64,000 nt of DNA, from positions 359,104,665 to 359,168,664 of the forward strand of contig NC_066579.1 in NCBI RefSeq assembly GCF_024323335.1, given 5' to 3'. Both the position numbers and the translations under genes were made by a program. This document shows positions 22,801 to 38,256 of the stretch, piece after piece. Source of the DNA: Lathyrus oleraceus. Taxonomy: Eukaryota > Streptophyta > Magnoliopsida > Fabales > Fabaceae. The notes below the pieces were generated by a model. The model had not been told where the DNA came from. It was given only the letters and a program-made list of their open reading frames with translations, and did not search any database. Every line of letters starts with the position of its first letter. Within the stretch, counting starts at the first letter, position 1.

Positions 22801-24773
22801 CACGTGGAAGCGTACGTGGACAAAACCCCAGGCAACATAACCAGACGCCGGAACAGTAGTTCCGATCGTCTTCTCCGGCCGTCTCCGGCGGAGATGCAAC
22901 AAATTTTTTCCAGATTTCATCGAGCCTTATACCAATCGAAAGCTCTTCTCACGTAGATCACAAATATCACATCAAATCAACCTAAATCAACCTAGAATTC
23001 ACGGATCGAAGCAAAACATTTTGGATATCCAAACTTTAAATCAAGATATCAAGCTCATTTTTCATTCATTTTCAAAACTAAACATATCAGTACTCCCTAC
23101 ACAAGGGGATCTACACAATTATGGCAAGAAAATAGCAAAAGAAGAGGACGAAATTTTCACCTACTTGAAATGGCAGTGACTGTACGCGTGTGTTCAAGCT
23201 CTCTCCAGCTCCAGATCAACTTCTCTATACTTGCTTTGAAGCTTTGAACAAGAATAAACAATTGAAACAGCTTGAATCTAGCTCAATTTCAGAAATCCAT
23301 AGCCATGAGTTTGCACTTGAACTGCACGAATCTGGACTGAATTGATCAAAGTAATGGTTGAATCTTGATCAATGAAGGATGATGATCAAGATTATGCAAT
23401 AAAATCTGGTGTTTGTGTGAAGAATTGAGAGATTCGAAGAGAGAGAAAAATTGGAGGGAATGTGAAATTTCAGATCTGAAATGCTTCTCCTCTGTAAAAC
23501 AGTTATGATTTGGCTTATATACTCCTTGTTAATGATGCTGTTAATCACAATTTGCATTGGCTAATCAAGATTAAGGAGATGTGAGGTGTTTTGCAAAATT
23601 GCAAGTGTGCTTAGCATGGACATGCTACACGTGAACAGTACCCATGCAAGGTCCAAATTCACTTAAAATCATTCAATAATCATCATGGGATTGGTATTTG
23701 GCTTGCACGATCAACCAAATTTGAATTATCAAAATTCCCTCCAAAATGCACATGTATGAACAAGTGATCATATGAGCTTCTTTCATACAAGGCAATGATT
23801 CATTTGAAATGTATTGGTCATGAAGAGCATTTGCAAAAAGAGTGGACCAATTTGGAGTTTTGAATCAAAAGTTATGTCACTTTGAACTTCCATGTATACT
23901 TTGTGATCATTTGGTCATAACTTCTCAACCATTCATCAGATGGACATGATATAGGACTTTTTGAAAAGAGGAGAGAAAGATATTCAACTTTCATGTTCAC
24001 CAAAAATCCATTTGAAGCTTCTTTGATGTTGGAAAGTCAAGTTGAATGTGGACCAGAAACTTGCCATTTTTGGAAACTTGAAATTACAGGTCACTTTCCA
24101 TTTTTGGAAACTTTTGCCATGACTTCAAAATCTTCAAGATAGATGTTTAGAATGACAAATGGACCTCTTTTGAACATGATTGAGGTGTCTCAACTCATTT
24201 CCCCACCTCATAGCCCTCAGTTGACTGCACAGTTGACTTGTTGGTCCATAGATGACCTTAAAATGCCCTGATCAGCTTGAGCCTCCACCACTTGGGGAAA
24301 TTGCTCCAAAATGAAACCATGGCTCATGTAAGCTCCTCATAACAATCATGTGATCCTCATCCCCAACAAATACCTCATCTCCTTGAGAAACCCTAGCTGG
24401 AAGAATGACATTGATTAGGGTTGACCAGAGGTCAGAACCCTAACCCAAAGGAACTTGAGAATGAACAATGAAACCCTGGATGATGATAGAACAATGATGA
24501 TGGTAATATATCCTTGCAAATAAGATAATGCTCAAGACCTTTGAAGAATCAGGAAACCCTAATTGAAGTGCAAACCCTCAGATGGATATGATCAATTCAC
24601 AAAAACCCTCAGGCTTGATTCATGCAACTTGCCATCTTCTGAAAAAGACTTTTGGAGGATGACCTTCTTATTTCCATATGATATGCAAAATGCAATGCCT
24701 AATACTCTAAAATATGAAATGCAATATGCCAAACTAGTCTCAAGAAGAGGAGGGCAAATTTTGAGGTGTTACA
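19840..24773 (-). mobile_element. Element A 5' LTR (4934 bp)
   Basis: Same termini as the 3' LTR and similar throughout, but lacking 179 bp at about 21288, between imperfect direct repeats GAGGG..C that remain in the 3' LTR at 5182 and 5361. TATA box at 23514-23521 (minus strand). Conserved U5-side features (hairpins, GGTGCTAATACCTTCCC-type box, partial PBS copy at 19882-19891) lie within 1.2 kb of the PBS. No genes. Confidence 0.95.
23514..23521 (-). promoter_or_regulatory. Putative TATA box, element A 5' LTR
   Basis: Minus-strand TATATAAG, followed by GCCAAATCATAAC. In the 5' LTR this would be the functional promoter of the element's transcript. Confidence 0.65.
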
Positions 24774-24778
24774 AACGG
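24774..24778. repeat. Target site duplication, right copy, element A (AACGG)
   Basis: Pairs with 3733-3737 and directly abuts the LTR terminus GTTACA. Confidence 0.95.
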
Positions 24779-25648
24779 CTGTGATATTTTCTGGATTTAT
24801 TCAAATTAATTTTGTTTCCCTCCTTTTTCTTTGTTATTTCATTTATTTTGCTTGTTTTAGAAAAATCATAAAAAATGCAAAAATAGTCCAATTTAATCCC
24901 AATTTTTTTCATATTTTTGTTTTGATATCTAGTTTTTTATGGTATTAATTTCATGAATTGTGGATGTCTGGTTTGTGATGTGTGAATTTTTGAATCCATG
25001 TGGTATTAATTTGATATGTTGCATTCAATGCATTGTGAAATCCTCATTGTTGAGCCATTTGATCCAATTTTTTGCATGCTTGACATTCACACATGATATG
25101 AATTTTTAGTCACTGGTTTGGAATTTTTCTCATATGTTATCATCACTTTTGACACATAGAGAATAATGTGACAATTTGTGTCACATTTTTGACATTGAAT
25201 TGTTGCATTTTTGTTCATATATCATTTGAACCTTTCTGGATTTGATATTTCTCATATTGTTTGTTCATGACATGAGGAACTTGTACAAAAAATTTCAAGG
25301 TACTTCCATGCATTTCTGATTTGATGTGAATTTTCTAAGTTGGAAGTTCATTTTGTGCACATTTTTTTGTCCTTGCATGACATAGATCATTTGAGATACT
25401 TGCTTATTGATTTGATGCTGGTCCTTTTGAGGACATTTTGTGGATTGCTTGAATGTGCATTGTGTAAAAGATTGGACTCTGTTTTGGTCATTTGATTTGG
25501 TTTTGAATCTAGTCTTTGCACTAGTGTTTTGTACATAAACTAACCTTGCTTGTTGTTTCAGGTTTGGACATTTAGCATTGATGGTTGATTTGTTCTCACT
25601 TGTGAGATGCAAATGCATTTGAGTTCTAACATGTGTTTGTTTTGTAGG
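24779..25648 (+). mobile_element. Element C 3' LTR, segment 2 of 3
   Basis: Continues the C LTR after element A and ends at the insertion of element B. The sequence is collinear with the reverse complement of element A's LTR (for example CATATTGTTTGTTCATGACAT and the GGTTTTGAATCTAGTCTTTG region match its 6000-6300 stretch). No gene. Confidence 0.88.
25644..25648. repeat. Target site duplication, left copy, element B (GTAGG)
   Basis: GTAGG precedes the LTR terminus TGTCACACCTCG and is repeated at 38252-38256 after the other terminus. Confidence 0.95.
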
Positions 25649-26690
25649 TGTCACACCTCGAAAAAATGGGGATACGAATTTAAAGCAAAGCGCGATCGCA
25701 CGCTCGCAATGATGGACTGAACAGAGTCGCCACCGAACTTTATTTATTCCTAAAAAGGAAAGGGGAAATATCGATAAAACTTCTAAAAGAAAGGATAAGA
25801 TATGGTCATCGCAACCAATATCAGGGTTCGGGAGTCGATTACGCAAGGGGAAGGTATTAGCACCCCTCACGTCCGTTGTACTCAACGGGAACCATTAGGT
25901 TAGTTGTGTGCGTTAGTGTTAGTTGAAATGTTAGGCTTTTCGAATTATTAGGTGGGAAAGAAAGAAAGGATGAGAAGAAAATGTTTTTGGATATTTTGAC
26001 GAAGGACTAAACCTAAGTTTTTTATTAGTGGGCCTGACAAGATTTATGAATCCTGCTCCTACGTATCTCAAAAGAGAAATCAAGGCTTACGTAGTTCTGG
26101 GTAGAAAAATGTTTGTTTGTTGGTCAATTTTAGCGAAAGCTATACTGTATTAATCGACGAAAACATTGTTTTACCCAAAACAGATGAGGAGTGGATGCAT
26201 ACCACACATCGAACGGATTTATAAATCTACATTCGGAAAAGCGTCACTTATCTCGACTCAACAATCGTGGCCGAAACATTGTTTTGCATCACCTTAAGAC
26301 AAGATACCTTTCATTTATGAAAAGGTTTTTGATTAATCGCACGGCGGCGAAAAAGAGTTTGATTGGTTGGATGTATTTTGAGTAATGGCGAGAACTTGGA
26401 TGAGCGAGATATCCATCTCGAATCCTAGCCTTAGGAGTGCACGATATACACCATGTTCCATTTCCATATTTATTGGAAAAAGTGTTTAATAGAGATTAAG
26501 TATTTTTCAGGTTTAATTGAGAAAGGGTTTGAAGAAACCGCATTGACAATTTTAGTCTATGACGAGAGCTAAGATAGGCAAGGCATCCACCTTGAATCTT
26601 ATTCTCAGGAATGCACGGTATACACCATGTTTCATTTCCATCTTTATTGAAAGAGGTTAAGATCGGAATTAAGTATTTTGGAGTTTGAAA

Positions 26691-27245
26691 GACGAATACT
26701 TGTGACTTGCAAGCTCCTACGACTTGGGTCTAATACTCGGGACTACGTCTGGACATTCCACCCAGGCCGTCTGTTTCTTTCCCATTTTATTAAGAAAATG
26801 ATTCGAACATTTACGGATATTTTGGGGGGAAGACGAATATCTATGACTTGCAAACTCTTACAGCTTGAGCCTAATATTCGGGATTATGATTGGATATTCC
26901 ATCCAGGATAATCTTTTTCTTCAAATTTTATTAAGAAGATGGTTTGAGATATTTACAGGTGTTTTGGAGATAAGACGAATATTTATGGCTTACAAGCTCT
27001 TACAGCTTGAGCCCAATATTCGGGATTATAACTGGATATTCCATCTAGGATAATCTTTTTCTTCATATTTTACTTAGAAAAAGATTTGAATATTGGAGTG
27101 TGGAAGAGAAGACGAATATTTACGGCTTGCAAGCTCTTACAGCTTGAGCCTAATATTCGGGATTATAACTGGATATTCTATCCAGGATAATCTTTTTCTT
27201 CATGTTTTATTGAGAAAAGAAGTTTGATTAATAATGATTAATGTA
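26691..27245 (-). repeat. About 140-bp tandem repeat inside element B LTR (4 units)
   Basis: GACGAATA(C/T) marks units at 26691, 26832, 26974 and 27111. Each contains CTTACAGCTTGAGCC or a variant, TATTCGGGATTA and GGATATTCCATCCAGGATAA. The same array is at about 35659-36215 in the other LTR, so it predates the insertion. Confidence 0.85.
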
Positions 27246-27662
27246 CAAAGGTTTGAAATTATTGAAAATTATGTTGGTATTGCTTAAAAGCTCATTGTAA
27301 GAAGGCCCAAGAGTAAGCCATGGGACCAGAAACCAAACGAAATCGAAAGCAATTTAATTTAGCTCTAAGCTATCTTAAAGTAGACTCATATATGAATCAC
27401 TCAATTAGAAGCCAAGCATGCGTTCAAGCGAGTTTCAAAATAAAAATTGAATTTTAACTCCGAATCGCAACACAATAATAAACTAAACAACAATCAAGCA
27501 CATTATTATTATTATTATAGTAGTGTCCTAATTTTCAGATCAACTCAAAGTAATAAAAAAAGAAAGCTAGATACAACACGCACGCGTTAATCTACAATGA
27601 ATCTGTAATGTTCCAGTATTGAAATAGAGTTAAAATGAAATAGAATATGGAAATAATATTAA

Positions 27663-27751
<89 letters not shown>
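27663..27751. repeat. TA dinucleotide microsatellite in element B 3' LTR
   Basis: Nearly pure TA repeat of about 90 bp. The copy in the other LTR (36720-36838) is longer and flanked by extra sequence, the usual length instability of such tracts. Confidence 0.95.
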
Positions 27752-27756
<5 letters not shown>

Positions 27757-29164
27757 CAGTACACTATATATACATAAAAAAAAGTATATAAATTTTTAAT
27801 TAAAAAAACTCAAAGTTATATATATAAAACTCATATAAACCGTAAACGTATATATGGATTTGAGAATTTATACATATGGTAAAACAAAGAAAAAACAAGA
27901 GTATAACCTAACAGTATATATATAAGAATCAAAACAGTGTGTATGTATATACATATAAAACTTAAAATAACAAAAAAAAAATATATGAAACTAACAGGAA
28001 ATTTTATTTAGATATGAAGTTTAAAATTAAAAGTGATACGAAATAAATATAAAGTGATAAGAAATTATATTTATAAACTAATTGTATATATATATATATA
28101 TATATATGAAGCTTAAAATCAAAAGTAAATAAATAAATAATATGTATGAAACAAAATCAAGAAGAAATAAGAAGGTTATAGTTGGTAGGTGTTGCAACTC
28201 AATGAAGCATAAGCTGGTGCAATTGTTGAAAGCATGATATAGATGGGCTAACTATTCATTTGAGTATGGTGAAAAAATAGTACATAACATCCACCATAAA
28301 ACATATTTTTTAGAGTGAAAGAAAAACAATTGAATTTTAAGTAGTTCAAAGTGGAAGAGGAAAAACTTGCATCACATTATTGGGAATATAATGAGATTGA
28401 GAGACGTGAACAGTGGTTGTCTCCCTAACTTTGTTTTTTCTATTCTTTTTTCAAAACCGGAAATGAATCATGATAAAGGGGCGCCGTTCCTTCTGTTTCC
28501 TCCCACAAACACTAGCACAGTAGGAATATATACTAGGTTTTAATTTTAAAATGCCAATAATGCCCTTTTTGATATTTTGAGTGCAAAAATAAATTGAAAC
28601 CAATTAACTAAAATACAATTCATACATTTAAAATAAATAAAATCAAATCAATTTTAATATATAATTAATTCTATTTATTTATTTCAAATATATTGACAAA
28701 AAGATAAAAATAAACAGACTCAAAATGAAAAAAAGGCGGGCACAAAAGTGCTCGAAAAATTAAAATGAATGCACTAAAATGATCAGTGTGAAATAAACTT
28801 ATTGGAAAAATACAGCGTTTTTTTTTAATTTTGAAATAAATTTTGACCGGTTAAACAGGCTCGAGCTGATCAAAAAGTGGCCGAAAAATTAGCTGAAAAA
28901 TAAATCGAGCATACCAGATTAAACTACGCGAAACGTAGATTAATAAAATTGATGTCTAGAAGCTTGATTTTAAAATTTTCGTTCACCGATTTAACGCACA
29001 TCCGTTGACTAATTCAACCGGTTTGTCTGTAGATCCGAAAAAATTGTTTCAACTGATATTTTAGGCACTATGCGGTATGGAATGCATGGTATGCTATGTA
29101 GACATGCAATAGCTATGATGACTGTATTGAATCAGCGATTCAGGGTCAAAATTGGGGTATGACA

Positions 29165-29177
29165 GTTGCCCCTATTT
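29165..29177 (-). other. Polypurine tract of element B
   Basis: Minus-strand AAATAGGGGCAAC directly before the 3' LTR, matching the tracts of A and E. Confidence 0.85.
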
Positions 29178-29564
29178 AAGTATCTTCAACTAGAGAATAT
29201 GAAGCAGGACACTCTTCATATGATCATAGTGGGAGATAGTTAAATACTAAGAAGATCCGGATTTTGATCCTGAAATGCAAATGATAGGATATGATATGAG
29301 ATGAATGTCAGAATGAATGACTCTTTTTATTTGATTTGCTAGGGATATGATCAGACATAAGATAAACCCTAGCATGATGCTTTATGATAGATACAAAATG
29401 AAACAAAGATCTGTGGGGGATGCTGATGGTCTACAGGGAGACAGACAAATGGTAAAAACCAACTCTCTGGGGAAAACAATCCTGTTGGAGAATCGGACAC
29501 ACACTGGGGAGTACTCAAAGTGAAATTTGATAAACGATACTTAGAATACAAGAGATTTCGGTAG
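29178..29564 (-). other. Element B, region before the 3' LTR
   Basis: Non-coding. Contains minus-strand TCCCCAGAGAGTTGG (29466-29452) and ACTCCCCAGTGTG (29514-29502), members of the TCCCCAG motif family seen before the 3' LTR of A, C and E. Confidence 0.6.
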
Positions 29565-30611
29565 TAAGTTCATATATGACTTACTAAACCTGAATAAGGA
29601 AAAAATGCTACAACAGGTTCATATATGACCTGGCTATACTGGGATAAAACACAACAACAGGTTCATATATGACCTGACAATGATGGGGAATATCAAGAAG
29701 TTCTGACAGCAGGTTCAGATATGACCTAACAAACTCGGAAAAATTCAAGAAGAGTGTATCAACAGGTTCATATATGACCTGGTAATACTGGAATGAAACA
29801 CAACAACGGGTTCATATATGACCTGACAATGTTGGGGAATATCAAAAAGTTCTGACAGCAGGTTCAGATATGACCTAACAAACTCGGAAAAATTCAAGAA
29901 GAGTGTATCAACAGGTTCATATATGACTTGGTAATACTGGAATGAAAGCTCAACAGCAGGTTCATATATGACCTGACAACACTGAAACAATCATAGAGAA
30001 AGACTCTTCAGAACAGGTTCATATATGACCTGACACTGGAAGAAAGCTCAACAACAAGTTCATATATGACCTGAATAAAGCTCAACACAGGTTCATATAT
30101 GACCATGAATAGCACTGAACCACATGTTCATATATGACCTGATAATGGAATAAAGTTCAACAACAGGTTCATATATTACCTGAATAGCACTGAACAACAG
30201 GTTCATATATGACCTGATAATGGAATAACGCTCAACAACAGGTTCATATATGACCTGAATAGTATTGAACAACAGATTCATATATGACCTGATGATGGAA
30301 TAAAGCTCAACAACAGGTTCATATATGACCTGAATAGTATTGAACAACAGGTTCATATATGACCTGATGATGAAATAAAGCTCAACAACAGGTTCATATA
30401 TGACCTGAATAGTATTGAACAACAAGTTCATATATAACCTGACAATGGAATAAAGCTCAACAACAGGTTCATATATGACCTGAATAGTATTGAACAACAG
30501 GTTCATATATGACCTGACAATGGAATAAAGCTCAACAACAGGTTCATATATGACCTGAATAGTATTGAACAACAGGTTCATATATGACCTGACAATGGAA
30601 TAAAGCTCAAC
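29565..30611 (-). repeat. 75-bp dimeric tandem repeat in element B
   Basis: More than two dozen copies of a core GGTTCATATATGACCTG. In the right half they alternate 34-bp and 41-bp monomers (for example cores at 30501, 30542 and 30576), giving a 75-bp higher-order unit; the left half is more diverged. Because 75 is divisible by three, a 162-codon frame stays open on the minus strand; it is a by-product of the repeat. This is the hypervariable region before the 3' LTR. Confidence 0.92.
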
Positions 30612-32892
30612 AACAATTGGACTCTGAACCGTAAGTAATGGATTATAACCAACTTTTTAACGGATTTTGCCAACAACAATTGGACTTGAAAATGACTGCG
30701 AAAACCGGATGTTGGTTTAAGGGCACCAAATACAAACTGGAATTAGAGGTCAAAGGGTATAGGATCAACAACAAGACCTGGGTCAATGCAAAATGAGCCC
30801 GAAGTATATTTCGGCCATGCATGGTTTGAATTTTCTTTTATGTATGATATATGAATGATCATGATATGAAAATGCTGACACTTGAGTGGACTGGGAGTTG
30901 TAGAGGCTTTTTATGGAGATCATGATTCCTCAACACCGAGAACTCAACCAAATATTTTATGGTAGATGTTATCAAAGGAGAATTTATCAAGCTTGACAGC
31001 CACAACTTAGCCAATGGGATCCTTTTGGAGGATTAATGAATCGTGCTAGCGTAATTTCCGGGCACTCGTCTTAAACTCAATAGTTCTTGACGTATGTCAG
31101 AATTTGTTTGAGCAGTTTGAAAGCATGAATGGGGTCTTCCCCTCTGTGGCTCATCTTGCCCCAGTTTGTTGGGTCTTTGAAAATTTTCACCTTGAAAGTG
31201 AGTTTGAAATAGCTTGCCATGAGACTACCTCGAGATGGCTTGCCCCAAGTGTTTGAAACTTGCAATGGTCTACCCCTGATTAACCAAATGTTGGAATGGT
31301 AGACTCTTGATTGACTGTCCTTTGGATAGTTGGACTCATTGAGCTCTGAGGTGGCTTGCCCCAGTCTAAGTCTTGAAGAAAATTACTCTTGGCGAGATGA
31401 CCCTTAGGGTGATTAGCTCGAATTAACTGATGCTCAAAGTGATTTCCCCTGTTTGGACTTCTTTCACTTTATCAATTTCCTCAACTGCATATTGTCGGAA
31501 TTTCTTTGATGCTAAGTGTTGACTCGCAAATAAGATTGTGCATTCAAAAAATGGTAATATTAATGCAATGTTTATGCAAAAATTTGAACTCAAAGTTTAT
31601 TGATATGAATGGGTGAAATACAGTGAACGAGTCGTTGATAAGAACACAATGGTGATCAATTCATTCACAGTATGCAAGTTGGTACCATCAAATGATTAGC
31701 AAAAATCGTTTGGAGTCAAGTTAACACAACCTTGTTATAGTATGCTTTCAAAATAAACCCTGCCTCAATTAGGTCTTTTAAGGGTTGTAACGTGGTCTGG
31801 TTCACGGTTTTTTGAAACAAAAGGATATAAGGCTCAAAATTTATTTTTACCCACCCCTTCTTCTTGATGATCTCCAGTTCCTATGTTCAGTTAATTCAAC
31901 ACACGCATTCGACTTCTAAGAGGGTTCGAAGGTGTGATGGTAAAGATGGGGGTTCAAGATAGATTTCCTTGAATGGCAGTCACCTTATTTTGTTTTTGTT
32001 GAGGATTTAGTGACCTCTTTTAATTGATTTTCTTTATCCCTGGTTTTGCCTGGACCGCTTCTTTGAAGCTTTCGGTCCATCGGGATGCCCTGACTTTTGC
32101 CTAAGTCATTTTGTGGTATTTGACTTAGCGGGCTTTTTTTATTTTTTAAAGGTGTTGACTGCCACATTATTGGTGGATAAGGATCAACCAACACTAATTT
32201 TAGCTTTTCTTAGCTTCTTCGACACTTCAACATGTGCGCGAAGGATAACATGTGGTTGAACCTAATTGGAGGGTGTACATATGGACGATTTTTTTGAAAG
32301 ATCGAATGCACGATCAAACTATCTGAACATAACTACCCTGCCCCAGGTTAAGATTAAGGGTTTTAGATCCGAAATAAACACCGACTTCTAGGCTCAAAGT
32401 GGTTGACTAAGGATTAACTCCTTATTTCTTCAGTGTTTGGGGATTTGAAACAATGCCTTACATCATCGACAAGGTTTTACTCAAAAGCATACCATAACAA
32501 TTTCAGGTGTTTCGTTTTCGTCATCCTCCTTCCAATCTTGGTTAACACAACGGTTTCATAAACAAAAGTGAATGAGAGGAGTATTTTTGTTTTTAACGTA
32601 AAGGAAAAATGAGTGAATACGAATGGATTAATTCAAAAGATGCATAAACATTTCATTAATCTTACCAATTCAAAGAAAACAACAATGCTTAAAAGCAATT
32701 AACAATCAACATGCAAGGAAACTACAAAAGAGATGCTGAAACAACCAAATGATTGCCATCTTTAGGGAATTGACTTCTTCAAACTTGAAGGTTGGGATCA
32801 ACAAGCTTTTTGACATTGGCATGATGATCTTCAAATTCTTTTCCTTCAATCTCATCGTTGAACGCAACCTTCTTGGATCCACTACTCATTTC
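30612..32892 (-). other. Element B non-coding region (post-gag, with hairpins)
   Basis: No supported gene over 2.3 kb and no trace of RT, RNase H or integrase that I can recognise. Several CTTGCCCCAGT(T/C)T stretches recur at 31150-31370. The array at 32052-32128 matches the post-pol hairpins of A and E, so the gag remnant is joined almost directly to the former pol 3' flank. Confidence 0.65.
32052..32128 (-). ncRNA. Conserved RNA hairpins retained in element B
   Basis: Two minus-strand hairpins: CTAAGTCA/TGACTTAG (32128-32101, 8 bp perfect) and GGACCG/CGGTCC (32078-32052) with an inner GCTTC/GAAGC stem. Between them is GGCAAAAGTCAGGGCATCCCG, related to the spacer in E and A. They match hairpins 2 and 4 of the array in E by position and stem pattern but with different paired bases. 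Retention without pol argues for a cis-acting role. Confidence 0.65.
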
Positions 32893-33785
32893 TCATTTTC
32901 TTTCTTTGGTATGGGTCGTGGCATTGGAAATCCAAGACGGTATCTCAATGCTCTTACCAGGAAACAATGATAGCTCATTAGCCACATCCCTGACATCTTC
33001 CTTGTGGTACAAAACCTTGAGGGGTTTCAAGGGTCCTTTCCCTTTCTCATTACTTGGCCCAGAAATCAAGGTATATGTACCTGAGCCTTCCTCCTTGAGT
33101 GTTGGTGATGTTATGTCAATTAATCTTTGCAGCTTGAGCTTAAAACTCTTGCATTCCTCGATGGAGTGCCCCATTGTTCCAGTATGGTATCCGCACTTGA
33201 TCTTCGGGTGATCTTCTTCAAAAACTAAGCTCTTTTTGTTAATCAGTTCTCATACCAAGGCTTTCAGCGCTAAGCAAGAATCCAAGTCATGTCTCAATGC
33301 CCCTTATGGAATTCACATGTTGCATTTGGATTGTACCATGGCAGATATAGTGACACGGGTGTGAGAGCTCGAGGGGTCACCAAAGCATTCTGGATCAGCT
33401 GTGGGTAGAGCTTGCTATATGGCACCGGAATTGGGTCATTGTAATTTTTGTTCCTCTTGCTCTGATTCTGATTTTTGTTCTGAACCTTACTTCGGTGATT
33501 TTGAGGATGAATAGCCAGAGGATGTTGATGATGACGTCTTGAGGGAGGGCTATATGCCGGTAGACGAGGAGTTGCCATATAGAATTTCCCTTGACTTGGG
33601 ATAACACGAGATGGATGTGGGGTAGTAGCTCTCTTTGTTGCAGCAGTGTATATTGGATGACCCTCTTTTCTCAACAAGATTTGCAGGGTTTCCAAGACCC
33701 ATCTCATTTGGCTCTTCAAAAGATTAAGTTCCTCCTTCAGTGCTTCTTGGCTTTTCCTTAGCTCGTCCATCATCTCCTGAGACAT
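32893..33785 (-). pseudogene. gag: Element B gag remnant: coiled coil plus CHHC motifs, no capsid
   Basis: Starts at ATG 33785 with a coiled coil (MDELRKSQEALKEELNLLKS), then a basic, proline- and asparagine/glutamine-rich linker, then a first CHHC-like motif starting CEFHKGH, a frameshift and stops around 33294-33200, a second motif CGYHTGTMGHSIEEC and a tail to 32893. The capsid domain seen in E (about 51625-52125) is absent between the coiled coil and the linker. The second motif has the same C-x2-H-x5-H-x4-C spacing as in A, D and E. The gene is broken by the frameshift; no protease follows. Confidence 0.8.
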
Positions 33786-34596
33786 GGTTCTTTGCTCTAA
33801 ACGTGTGTTGAGAATCACTTTGCTTCATGGACAAAGGATGGATGAGTTTTTTTTTGTATTTTGTCTGGAAAATGACATGCATTATGATGAGATGCAGATG
33901 CAATGAAATGCAAATGAATGCAATGCAAGCCATGCATATTTGTTTTTTTCAATACACGGGTTCAAAAGTCTGAGGTACTGATGAATCTGGTTGCTTTCCA
34001 AGAATAGGTTCTCACCGGGTATGATCTAGGGTTACAAAGGTTCCTAGAGCCATGGATCCATCAGACTGTTTGCTACCTGCGGCAACTTACTTGCCAGGCG
34101 TCAACTCCATCCAAAGAATCTACTCTAAGTGAGGTTCTCGCATCGATCCAACGAGAAATTCATCTCGCAGACCCACACTACGCAACCATCTTTCCTAGTT
34201 GGGCAAAGAACTAAGGTTCTACAAATGGTTCTTAGAGTCATGGATCCTAAAGAAAATATCGAAGCTTACGGCAACTTACTTGCCGAGCGACAACATCCTC
34301 TCAAGAATCTACTCTAAGTAAGGTTCTCGTACTGACCCAACGAGAAATACATCTCGCGGACCCGCACTACTCAACCTCATCCTATCTTATGTTTTTACTT
34401 GAGACTCGGGTAAAAGTCTTTCCCACAAGGTTTGCAATCAAAGTATCCAAGTACCAAACCAAAATCGAACCAATACAACAGATTCATATTAATATGACAA
34501 TAGAGATAGTAAAAACAATAAAGAAAAGCCACATAGGTAAACACACAAAGGCACACAAACGACCTAACTAGGCTTGACTCACTTAGGGATGAAAAG
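33786..34596 (-). other. Element B leader with an imperfect duplication
   Basis: Untranslated leader. A block of about 150 bp is duplicated about 188 bp apart (about 34031-34186 and 34211-34373): each copy has a GGCAACTTACTTGCC near-palindrome, AGAATCTACTCTAAGT, AGGTTCTCG, then CCAACGAGAAAT and ATCTCGC. The near-palindromes could fold in the RNA leader. No ORF1 is present. Confidence 0.6.
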
Positions 34597-34614
34597 TCCC
34601 CAGCAGAGTCGCCA
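34597..34614 (-). other. Primer binding site of element B
   Basis: Minus-strand TGGCGACTCTGCTGGGGA, two bases inside the 5' LTR; identical to the sites of D and E. Confidence 0.92.
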
Positions 34615-34616
34615 TC

Positions 34617-38251
<3,635 letters not shown>

Positions 38252-38256
38252 GTAGG
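38252..38256. repeat. Target site duplication, right copy, element B (GTAGG)
   Basis: Pairs with 25644-25648 and follows the LTR terminus GGTATGACA. Confidence 0.95.

Larger units (their letters stand above)
3738..24773 (-). mobile_element. Element A: 21.0-kb Ogre-like Ty3/gypsy retrotransposon inserted in the LTR of element C
   Basis: A full-length insertion on the minus strand, with LTRs at 3738-8850 (3' LTR) and 19840-24773 (5' LTR), 5-bp target duplication AACGG, a PBS at 19820-19837 and a polypurine tract at 8851-8860. The internal region is about 11 kb. In transcription order it holds a leader, an open ORF1, a gag-protease remnant lacking capsid and protease, an RT-RNase H-integrase pol with one frameshift, and a 2.5-kb untranslated region. 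The 21-kb length, 5-kb LTRs and ORF1 before gag fit the Ogre group of legumes. Without its own capsid and protease it would need a helper element. Confidence 0.96.
25649..29164 (-). mobile_element. Element B 3' LTR (3516 bp)
   Basis: Bounded by TGTCACACCTCG and GGGGTATGACA. Nearly identical to 34617-38251 apart from the length of the TA tract and a few bases. Contains the box GGTATTAGCACCCC (25853-25866), one CTACG/CGTAG hairpin (26058-26099), a fourfold 140-bp repeat and a long TA microsatellite. No genes. Confidence 0.95.

Noticed and set aside
27663..27751. TA tract as an origin or matrix attachment site
   Set aside because: A plain microsatellite with different lengths in the two LTRs of B; no other support.
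30093..30581. 162-codon minus-strand reading frame with repeated IYEPVVE segments
   Set aside because: It lies wholly in the 75-bp repeat of element B. The unit length is divisible by three, so an open frame is expected without coding.
29565..30611. Regularly spaced repeats that look CRISPR-like
   Set aside because: The intervening sequences are themselves repeated, not unique spacers; there are no cas genes and the context is a plant retrotransposon.
32858..33211. 117-codon plus-strand frame in element B
   Set aside because: Antisense to the gag remnant, which has a recognisable CHHC motif on the minus strand.
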